Shown here: one piece after another, positions 55,935 through 64,000 of the stretch | Position numbering within the stretch: position 1 is the first letter of the stretch | Layout: every line of letters starts with the position of its first letter | From: Calcarisporiella thermophila CBS 279.70 | Lineage: Eukaryota > Calcarisporiellomycota | DNA length: 64,000 nucleotides | Reading direction: 5' to 3' | Assembly: GCF_041956535.1 (NCBI RefSeq) | Contig: NW_027192204.1 | Coordinates: forward strand, 375,140-439,139 | The notes under the pieces: model-generated | The model's database searches: none | The model's input: the letters and a program-made list of their open reading frames with translations, nothing else | What the model was told of the DNA's origin: nothing | Translations under genes and position numbers: made by a program

Positions 55935-56871
55935 ATGGTTGATACACGCCGTAAACGTACATCTAAAGCCTCTACCTCTAGCCCGCCTTCCAATAAGCGC
56001 CCACGCCGGGGCCAGACTGACAAAGCAGAAGACATGGAGGTGGATGGTCCCACCCCCCAAGTTGAGGCTCCGTCTATCGAGCCCACAGTTGTCAGAGTAG
56101 GAAAGCCGCATGGCCCTATGATCGATCTCCCCGCGCCCGCGTTTGAATGTAAAGCATTACTCCCTAGTGGTGAATTTGGAGACATCAAGCTAAAAGATCT
56201 GGAAGGAAAATGGGTGGCCCTGCTGTTTTACGGGCAGGATTTGTATGTATATGCGGTTTTCTCTTGCTTGTCGCTCTCCACACTCCCCTAACGTTGGAGT
56301 CATGTTCCATTGAATTTAGCACGGAAAGTGCAAAGGAAGAGATGGCTGAGTTCTCCTCAAGGGCGGCTGAATTCGAGAAGGCAGGCTGTACGGTGGTTGG
56401 CTGCTCAGCCGATTCCCACTACACGCATTTGGCATGGTATCAGCGCGAGTTGGATGGAAAGCTGAAGTTTCCCCTGCGTAAGTTGGATTTTGGTCAGAAT
56501 CCAAGCTGCAGGCCAAATGACTAACCTCGTCCCCTAACTGGCACTGCTAACCTAGTGGCCGATATAAAACAAGAGGTCAGCCAGAACTACGGCATGGTGG
56601 ATGTTGAGGAGTTCCGAATGACACGGTAAGATTGCGCTTCAGTTAGCGGTGATAGGCAGAGGATACAACTGGAATAATCTGTACGTTGTGTAGAGGCGTG
56701 TTTCTGATCGGACCCGAGCAAAACGTGCGAGGCATCCTACTCCACAATTCTGCCAAAAGAAATGCGGAGGAAGTGTTGCGATTGGTAAGCCAAGTATTTG
56801 TTTTGCAACGGCCTTCATTTTTCTGTTGGTTTTCATTAACGGCCCTTCTCTCTGGATAGATGAAGTCCTAG
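55935..56871 (+). CDS. Peroxiredoxin-fold protein lacking the peroxidatic cysteine
   Basis: Five exons: 55935-56242, 56320-56477, 56556-56625, 56694-56784, 56860-56871, 212 residues. The N-terminal 60 residues are basic and Ser/Pro-rich with nuclear-signal-like clusters (TRRKRTSK, NKRPRRG). The rest follows the AhpC/Prx1 fold closely: LPSGEFGDIKLKDLEGKWVA, FYGQDF, EFEKAGCTVVGCSADSHYTH, FPLLADIKQEVSQNYGM, RGVFLIGPEQNVRGI. In active enzymes DFT is followed by FVCPTE. Here it is ESAKEE, so the peroxidatic Cys is Ala107 and the PxxxT/SxxC motif starts with Gly. The C-terminal resolving Cys region is also absent. No alternative acceptor restores the Cys in frame. It is therefore probably a non-peroxidase, perhaps a nuclear binding or regulatory protein (inference). 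The final exon is only 12 nt. Confidence 0.85.
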
Positions 56872-57138
56872 GCCTGATTATTTATTGAAGTTCGAGAAAT
56901 GAGTGGGATAATAAATTGATTTGTTGGTGTGCAGCGTCTTCTGCATAAACCGGTTGGCAAATAACTTGTTATGGATGCACGAAAAAAAAAAAAATAAGAG
57001 GAGTAGGAATAAGAATAAAAGAGTCTCCCCCACTCACCTCAAACTCTATCACTTAGCAACGCTTTCATTCATTCCTTAACGTGAGAATAAGCAGTAGAGG
57101 AAGTTGAATTAGAAGAATAAAAACACCCTCCCCGAATA

Positions 57139-57954
57139 ATGTCCTTCGACCAACGCACCAAACGTCGCAGCTTTCTTCCATCCTCGCGCCATGACATACA
57201 GGACCGCCCCACATGGAAGCGCCATAGCTTTGGCTGCTTCATGCCAACCGATTTCCCGCACCCCGGTCACGTGCATCCCCACCCCTCTCACGCGCACCAG
57301 CAACCTTTCTTCTGGGTGGAGGAGATACCCTCTCGCGCCTCGAAACGTGTATCCACTCCCAAGCTGCCCTCCTACTATTTTGAGGAGAGCGAGGTAAATG
57401 CATGGGAGAAGGATGACGAGCAAAATGAGAAAGTGGAAGAAAGTTGTGAGTTTTGCATGGGCGCTAGACGCGTGTTCGTATGGCTAATCAGGTTCCAACC
57501 TCCTTTCTTTTCACTATAGATGGACAAAATCCCACCACAGTGCTTGAAATCTATGACTTTCCGGCGACATATAAGACACACCATTTGCATAACATCTTTC
57601 GCGAGTATGAGGGGGTCCGTGGTGGCTACCGAATCAAGTGGCTGGAAGACACGCGTGCCTTGATATTGTTTGAGCACCCCGCAACTGGTAATGAAAAGAA
57701 AAGCATACCCTCTCGTTATCTTACCTTCTCTTCTTACGCTTTATGTTGTTTAGCCAAGAAAGCCTACTTGGAAAATGTGAATAACCCTCTTGCCAAAGTC
57801 AAGCCCTACACCGGTACCTTCAAATGTAACCATATCCACCTGTATTTACGTGCTAATTGAGAATTTGGTTAACTCATTTGATTTTTTTTTGCTTCTAGTC
57901 CGAAATAACACTCACCAGGATAGAAATGGTGTTCGTAAAGGGGTTGCGCACTAA
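57139..57954 (+). CDS. R3HCC1-like RRM-fold protein
   Basis: Four exons: 57139-57445, 57520-57687, 57754-57825 (or to 57813), 57899-57954, about 200 residues. The N-terminal 100 residues contain a His/Pro-rich stretch and an aromatic SYYFEESEV motif. The C-terminal half reads TVLEIYDFPATYKTHHLHNI, then GGYRIKWLEDTRALILFEHP, the RRM-like domain found at the end of R3HCC1/R3HCC1L (coiled-coil and R3H-domain) proteins, here without the R3H domain itself. Function of the family is poorly known; RNA binding or exon-junction contacts are likely (inference). The donor of exon 3 is ambiguous (GTACCT or GTAACC, both keep frame). It is convergent with the serine racemase-like gene. Confidence 0.72.
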
Positions 57955-58188
57955 GCAACTGATATGAACTTTGCCCTCCATTCCTTCCTCTATAGACATC
58001 TTCCTTCATTATAAATACGCAGTTCATTTTTTTTTATTATTATTTTGGCATCACTTTGCAATCGCACCTTTATATTCCGCTTTTTTTTTCTTTGTTGCTA
58101 CAGTCAGTAATAGCTGGAAAAAAAAAAGAATCATTTATTTTTGTAAACATTCATCAATAAATAACATCACAAGAGGTCCAATTGCCTC

Positions 58189-59181
58189 CTATTTCTCATT
58201 CGACTTGATCCAGGGAAGACGATCCAAGTCAACGTTCCCTCCGCTCAATACCAATCCAACGCGGTGGATGCCTTGTAGGGCCAAAAATTCCTTGTTATAG
58301 AGCGCGACCGCAGCAACGGTTGCCGATCCGGGCTCGACGATAATCTTCATTCGTTCCCACAGAAACTTCATGGCCTGAATGATTTGCTCGTCACTCACGG
58401 TGAACACCGCATCGACATTCTCCAAGATCAGGGGGAAAGTTATCTTCCCGGTGCTGGGCAAAAGGCTGTCGGCGACCGTGTTAGGGTTGACAGAAGGGTG
58501 CCAGGTCTTGGAATCGAAAGAACGCTTACAGTCATCAGCCCCCTCGGGCTCAGCAGCGAAGACTTTAATCCCAGGAACAAGACCTTTGGCAGCAATGGCG
58601 CACCCCGAGAGAAGTCCTCCTCCGCCCACGGGAGCAATGATTGCATCCACTTGGTACTGCATTTGTTCGATCAGCTCGAGCGCGGTAGTGCCTTGACCAG
58701 CTATGATGTGTGGGTGATCGAATGGAGGCAAAATCACGCCGCCGAGCTCTGCAGCTAGGCGATTGCATGTCTCCTCTCGTGCTTTTATATTGGGCTCGCA
58801 TTCGACTACGCGTGCTCCGTACCCTCTGATAGCCTCTCTTTTCACGAGGGGAGCATTCTTTGGGACCACGACACAGGAATTGATCCCTCTCTCACGCGCT
58901 GCCAGAGCAAGCGCTTGTCCATGGTTTCCGCTGCTGTGGGTCAATACAAACTTCACTTCCTCGGGCAGTTGCATGACAGCATTGGTCGCGCCTCTAAATT
59001 TGAATGCACCGATCTTTTGGAAATTTTCACATTTGAAAGTGAATTGGCGCGGATTGGGGGCGTGAGTGGAGGCAAAGGAGTCGAAGGTGGAGGAGGTGAG
59101 CGCGGGAGTCTGATGGATGTAAGGTTTGATTCTGTCGTGAGCCGCTTTGATATCGGAAAGGGTAACGGGGGGATTGGCCAT
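58189..59181 (-). CDS. SRY1: Serine racemase / threonine dehydratase-like PLP enzyme
   Basis: A single 330-residue exon. Fold-type II PLP enzyme: the lysine that forms the Schiff base is in IGAFKFRGATNA, followed by the substrate Ser loop SSGNHGQALA, the phosphate-binding tetraglycine PVGGGGLLSG, and SGGNVDLDRL at the C-terminus. Length and motifs match eukaryotic serine racemase and yeast Sry1 (3-hydroxyaspartate dehydratase), which are shorter than biosynthetic threonine deaminase (no C-terminal ACT-like regulatory domain, no transit peptide). It would racemise or deaminate Ser, Thr or hydroxyaspartate in the cytosol. It has no introns while nearly all neighbours do, which may reflect retrocopying, transfer, or simply intron loss. 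Confidence 0.92.
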   Translation of the reverse strand: MANPPVTLSDIKAAHDRIKPYIHQTPALTSSTFDSFASTHAPNPRQFTFKCENFQKIGAFKFRGATNAVMQLPEEVKFVLTHSSGNHGQALALAARERGINSCVVVPKNAPLVKREAIRGYGARVVECEPNIKAREETCNRLAAELGGVILPPFDHPHIIAGQGTTALELIEQMQYQVDAIIAPVGGGGLLSGCAIAAKGLVPGIKVFAAEPEGADDCKRSFDSKTWHPSVNPNTVADSLLPSTGKITFPLILENVDAVFTVSDEQIIQAMKFLWERMKIIVEPGSATVAAVALYNKEFLALQGIHRVGLVLSGGNVDLDRLPWIKSNEK

Positions 59182-61433
59182 CTTCTAGATTTATCGGAAA
59201 CTTGCGCAGCAAATTTCGATGCATTTTATAGGAATGGCAATCGATTTAGGATTATGAGTCAGGGGGAGCCTGAGTCAGAATTAAAGAGCTAGGCTCTGAT
59301 GCCTGGTGCGACTATTAGCAGACAGCGTCAATAGATCTTTGCCCGCAAGTCGTGCCATAGGGGGTTTTATTAATGAGTTAATACGGCAAAATCTCTGAAA
59401 AAGGAGGTTTCAGAATTGGACAGTTTATGTTAGCTCAAGTGACGACGCATTGATACTCTTCATATGCGCTATCATCCAATACCTCTACTTAACTGTACAC
59501 TTCAGAGCTCCTGGTCGGCAAGTAGTCGCGATCCCTTTCTCACTCCACACACCCCTCGCTGAAAATACCTATGTAATAATGATTGATGACAATTTTAGGG
59601 TCATACGGTCTTGCACCACTACTATTATCCACATAGTGATTACTTCGTGAGAAGTTAGTGTGACACACCTGCTCCAATCCTTTCACCAGGAACAACTCTA
59701 TAGTTTGGAGCCAACAGGCAGATTGAGGCAATTTTCCAAATGAATATCAAGAGCAAGCCAAGATTTCTTATAGAAAAATGACAAGTAAAATCCATTGCTA
59801 TGACCGAACCTAGGGTTTAAGTCTGAAAACAGCTCCGAGGAAAGAGTGGGAAGCCACACCACCTTTTTGACGATATCACATTGGGTAGATGCTATGGAAG
59901 CCTAAAGAAGTCTCTCGCCTCTCCGTTAAGTTTCAATTGTGGCGTGTATTCCGCGACTAATTTTGGCACTGGTGCTATTCAGTGTGAGTTGATTCATTAT
60001 TTGAAAGAAATCGACTGATAAATGATGAAAGCAGTTTGCTCACGTACTCAGAATGACAATAAGAATACCTCATATAACAACCAAACTGAATAGATTATAT
60101 ATATATACCAGATACTCACTTGATCATTCTTGCCTGAAAACATTTATACTATTTCTAGTATCACCTAAATCAATGGTAAGAACAAGGTCGCCTAATTAAT
60201 CAAGGCTAATTCTATATGCATCCAGGCATAGTTATTAATTATCTCAGAGTTGCTTAATTACTCTGTTTTATTTAACTGAGTTAAACTTGTACATTTATAT
60301 CTCTCGCGTTAAGTTATTATTTTATTACATTTTATATTCTTGTTTATCATCGTTCGTGCCCTTGTTTTTAAAACTTGTTTTTTTCGGAGCCTGAGAAACG
60401 TATAGAAAGAATGTTTAAAATACAAAAATTTGGATAATTGATGACATAGTTGTAGTATCAAATATTACAGGAACTGCTAAGGTATTGATTCCTTAGTGTT
60501 ATGTATAATTTGTATACTTGGTAAACTCGGTCAATTCTACCATATAAATCCGAACCATCAAGATCTGCATTTTATGGAAATTAAAGTATTTTACGCGCAT
60601 ATTTCCACTAAGTTTAATAAAAATTTAGTCGACAATCGAGGGATGATATATATGTACAATAACAATAACAATACTAATAATAGCACAGGCCAAGTATGTG
60701 AAACAATCCCAAGAGATGAACCACCTCCTTGCCATATACACGATGTTAGAAAATTTAAGAGCACTTGTACCGATGAAGGGAGTGCGGGTGATTGAATTCT
60801 GAAAAAACAACAAGACCAGACCATGAGAACAAGAAATATGGACATCGCACAGAACATATCAAAATCGACATGGTTTCGCCCATACCATGATAACGATCAT
60901 CCTGAGCACAGCATCATCGATATCTATGCTATGAGCGGGGCAAGCATAGCAGCGTGGAGAGCTATCATTATTGTGAATCCGAAGCATAAGAATATCCTGC
61001 GCCGACAACTCGAACCTCGAGGGCATCCTTCCGAGGGAAGCCCAAGAGTTCTTAGTACTCGGATCGAACCAAAGTCGACCATCACAAGCCTCGATAAGCG
61101 CCCACGCTGCTGAAGCGTGCACGTGATGCCACTCTCGCGCTCAAGCTGTACCGGCTCGATTTTGCCTTTTTCTCTCCTGATATCACCACGATGGCCGGGT
61201 GCCGGGAATGAAACTTGCCCTCTGCTCCTGTACAACGGAAAAATCTGGGTTTGAAAATTAACTTTTTATTGCCTTATTGCCTCTCCTTTCCCAGAGAACT
61301 CTTACTTTGTGAGATCTCGCGCGCGATCTTCTTCTCATCATTTTTCGTTATTCGATTTTCCCCCTTGGGTCTTGAGGAGGAGGGCGATCTGCGCGAGCTT
61401 CTGTTCCGGCGTAATCTAGTCTCCGGCTTCATC
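59182..61433. other. Long intergenic region
   Basis: About 2.25 kb, AT-rich to 60.8 kb. Only weak short frames. A small AAC/AAT repeat lies near 60655-60684. It should hold the promoters of the divergent racemase-like and AP-2 mu genes. I see no RNA gene. Confidence 0.5.
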
Positions 61434-63082
61434 ATGATCAGCGCCCTCTTCATTTTCAACCAGAAGGGCGAGGTGCTTATTTCGCGGCTATACCGGCAAG
61501 ACCTCAAGTAGAGCTCATTCTCACACTGCCTGTGATGGCTCTCTCTCCATCTTGGACCTCACCTTGATTCTTGTAATGCTAGGCGCTCCATAGCAGACAT
61601 CTTCCGCATTAATGTCATTTCGAATCCTACAGTAAGGTCGCCCATTATCACGCTCGGAAGCACGTCGTTTCTCCATATTCGGCATGAAAATATCTACATC
61701 GTCGTGGTGACCAAATCTAATGCCTCGGCCGCATTGCTATTTGAATTCTGTTATCGAATGGTCCATTTGGGGAGGAGCTATTTTGGGAAATTCAACGAGG
61801 ACGCGGTGAAGAATAACTTTGTGTTAGTTTACGAATTGCTGGACGGTAAGCGAGATATCCATGAATCTCTGGGGCTGTTCTCCCAACTGACGTTGGAGGA
61901 TGTAGAGATCCTTGACCACGGCTATCCCCAGAATTGCGATGCGGACACGCTTAAGCTGTACATTACGACTGAGGGGGTCGTGTCGGAGCGAGCGGTGGTA
62001 AGTTTCATCCAGCGATGATTCTATTGAACGGCCGGTACTGATGCTTTACAAACAGAGGGACGACTCGAAGCGCATCACCATGCAGGTCACTGGGTCCACG
62101 ACTTGGCGCCGTGCCGGCATCAAATATCGCCGTAATGAAGCCTTCATCGATGTGATTGAAAAAATCAATCTTCTAATGAGCGCGAAGGGTATTCTACTGC
62201 GATCGGACGTGTCGGGCCAGATTATGATGCGCGCATATCTTTCTGGAATTCCGGACTGTAAACTAGGATTGAACGACAGGATGTTGGTGGACTCGAGGAC
62301 ACGCGAAAGACATGCGGGGCGGATGAGAGGAGAGGTGGTTGAGATTGATGATTTCCAGTTCCATCAATGCGTGAAACTGGGGAGGGCAGAAGACGATAGA
62401 ACCATTGTATTTATCCCGCCGGACGGGGAATTCGAACTGATGAGGTAAATTGTGCAAGCTCGCGCCGACGCTAAAGAAAGAGGCTATGGACCAAACGATT
62501 GTTTTTTCTTCTTTTTTATGCTTTAGGTACCGCACGACAGAGAACATTAATCTTCCTTTCCGTGTGGATCCTGTGGTGACAGAGATCGGAAAGACACGGG
62601 TCGAGTACAAGATCCGGGTCAAGGCCAACTTCCCTTCCAAGCTCCATGCATCCAATGTTGTGATTAAAATCCCTACCCCTCTCAATGCAGCCAAGGTGGA
62701 TGCAAAGGTTACGATGGGGAAAGCAAAGTACACGCCCGCCGAAAACGCGATAATATGGAAGTGCGTGGAGTATAAGGCTGTTACTCGAGCTTCTTCGAAA
62801 AGGTTTGCTTAACTCTCGACCTTGGATTGTATCTGCCTATCTAGGATATCTCGGTTTGCCGGCCAGTCCGAATGCACTCTTTCCGGAGAGGCCGAACTGA
62901 CCACCATGACGAACAAGAAGGCTTGGTCGCGCCCACCCCTCTCGATGGAATTTCAGGTGCTTATGTTCACCTCCTCAGGGTTGCTGATACGGTATCTGAA
63001 AATTTTCGAGAAGAGCGGCTACCGCAGCGTCAAGTGGGTGCGATACGTAACTATGAACGGAAGCTATCTTATCCGGTTCTGA
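61434..63082 (+). CDS. APM4: AP-2 clathrin adaptor mu subunit
   Basis: Six exons: 61434-61507, 61583-61845, 61906-61997, 62056-62444, 62527-62760, 62845-63082, 429 residues (human AP2M1 435). The N-terminal longin-like half starts MISALFIFNQKGEVLISRLY and includes [22 protein letters not shown] after splicing. The C-terminal mu-homology domain has WRRAGIKYRRNEAFIDVIE, VSGQIMMRAYLSGIPDCKLG, FHQCVKLG, FIPPDGEFELMRYRTT and KAKYTPAENAIIWK. It recognises YxxPhi sorting signals in endocytic cargo at the plasma membrane. The RYRTT and RRNEAFIDVIE forms favour AP-2 over AP-1. The second intron (61846-61905) is 60 nt and free of stops, so an unspliced frame would insert 20 foreign residues. Exon 3 start relies on the TGTAG acceptor that restores ELLDEILD. 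Confidence 0.95.
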
Positions 63083-63426
63083 TGCGAAGGCCTCTCGTAG
63101 TAACACTGCTAGATGCATTGCTTTGTACAAATATATTAATTTCCACCCATCTCTCCACCCTGAATATCCATGTTCAAACGAAGCGAGAAACGTATTATCA
63201 CTCTATTATGGCTCCAAAAGGTTGAATCATAAAAGCAAAAAGGTGACGCGAACGCATGCCCCTTATCCCCCCTTAATCTCAATTAATCCTTTTTCGGCCT
63301 TTAGTCTGGAGTATTATTAAAAATTGAATAGAGATTTGTAAAGCCGATTAGCTCTCTTCGCATTCATTAATCGTCTGGCTTGGAAAAGAAAAAAAAATAA
63401 AATCCGCACACTTAAAGACTCGGTTT
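63083..63426. other. Intergenic, ferritin promoter
   Basis: About 340 bases, no gene seen. An A run lies just before the start region. Confidence 0.5.
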
Positions 63427-64000
63427 ATGGCGCATGCAAAGCAGAATTACTCCACGCAGGTGGAGGACACCGTCAACGATCAAATTCACGTGGAGCAGAC
63501 AGCCTCTCACACCTATCGCTTTGATGCCGCCTGGTGCGACAGAGATAATGTAGCATTGCCGGTATGGCGCTTCGCCTGATTTGCCTCCCTCCTCGGAAGA
63601 TGGTTCTGTTTTCATTATCTAATTCTGCAACCATCGTAGGGTCTGGAGAGTTATTTTAGACACAAGACAGAGGAAGAGAGTGAGCGCGCTCAGAAGCTCA
63701 TCTCCTACCAGAATATGCGCGGTGGCCGCGCCATTCTCAAGCAAGTGCCTGCACCAGCCACTGAGCTCCGCTCTCCCAAGAAAGTTGTCGAGGGGAGCTT
63801 GCAGCTCGAGAAAGACGTTAACAAAGCCCTGCTCTCCTTCAGCCTTCAAGCCCAGGAAGCAAAAGATGCTCAACTGGATAACTATGTGAAGCAGAAGTTC
63901 CTTGCCGAACAGGCTGAGTCGATTGAAGAGCTCGCGCGAATGACCACCCAGTTAGAAAGAGTGGGCGCTGATGGGTTGGGGCTTTACATCTGGGACCGGG
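63427..64000 (+). CDS. Ferritin (3' end beyond window), altered ferroxidase site
   Basis: Exons 63427-63561 and 63640 to the window end; 165 residues seen, continuing past 64000. The four-helix ferritin pattern is clear: TVNDQIHVEQTASHTYRF, CDRDNVALPG, QKLISYQNMRGGRAIL, SLQLEKDVNKALLSF and KFLAEQAESIEELARMTTQL. Compared with human H ferritin, the ferroxidase ligands E27, Y34, E61, E62, E107 and Q141 correspond to E23, Y30, E57, E58, E102 and Q136 here, but H65 is Arg61. No signal or transit peptide, so a cytosolic iron store. Ferritins are absent from ascomycete yeasts but known in early-diverging fungi, which supports the placement of the organism. Confidence 0.92.

Noticed and set aside
1-64000. 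CRISPR arrays, insertion sequences, rRNA genes, viral or transposon coding sequences
   Set aside because: None seen. The only spaced repeat is the coding 15-nt minisatellite, and no transposase, integrase or reverse transcriptase motif appears in any frame.

Overview
The window looks like nuclear DNA of a fungus, most likely an early-diverging (zygomycete-grade) lineage. The evidence is: many short spliceosomal introns (mostly 55-120 nt, GT..TAG, CTAAC/CTAAT/CTGAC-like branch points), a GPI-anchored chitin deacetylase, a fused ADE2 (PurK-PurE), an SKN7-type HSF/receiver regulator, an NST1-like protein, and animal-like genes that are often missing from yeasts (WDR81-type BEACH protein, ferritin, serine racemase, AP-2 mu). 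I cannot name the species. All splice structures were read by hand from donor/acceptor sites, reading frame and recognised protein families.

Layout. 1-12 kb: 3' end of an NST1-like gene, RPB9, a secreted I9 inhibitor, a Ran1/Sks1-type kinase, a CLIP-170-type CAP-Gly protein (-), a HAD-family nucleotidase-like protein (-), an unrecognised acidic coiled-coil protein. 11.9-20.2 kb: two identical tRNA-Arg(ACG) genes, two degenerate tRNA-like sequences, a cytochrome P450, then about 3.8 kb without recognisable genes. 20.2-34.5 kb: SKN7-like regulator, GCK/Ste20-type kinase, PPxY arrestin, mitochondrial processing peptidase alpha, chitin deacetylase (-), ADE2 (-). 34.7-42 kb: one 28-exon gene encoding a kinase-like/BEACH/WD40 protein (WDR81 type). 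42.6-45 kb: a tandem duplication carrying two small secreted prepropeptide genes whose mature parts are Cys-Cys/Asp repeats. 45.4-64 kb: GAA1 (-), RPC31, a full-length ABCB transporter, a peroxiredoxin fold without its catalytic cysteine, an R3HCC1-like protein, a serine racemase/threonine dehydratase-like enzyme (-), AP-2 mu, and the 5' part of a ferritin.

Most genes are unlinked housekeeping functions: transcription (RPB9, RPC31), purine synthesis (ADE2), protein import (MPP alpha), GPI anchoring (GAA1, which would act on the GPI-anchored chitin deacetylase), endocytosis and trafficking (AP-2 mu, PPxY arrestin, WDR81-like, CLIP-170-like). No metabolic cluster is evident.

The most unusual content is the Cys/Asp-repeat prepropeptide pair at 42.7-44.9 kb. 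Three proteins also carry changed key residues: the SKN7-like receiver (Asp to Asn at the phosphoacceptor), the peroxiredoxin (no peroxidatic Cys) and the ferritin (ferroxidase His to Arg). Splicing oddities include an 18-nt microexon carrying a catalytic motif, two GC-AG introns, and an initiator ATG separated from the rest of its gene by an intron.
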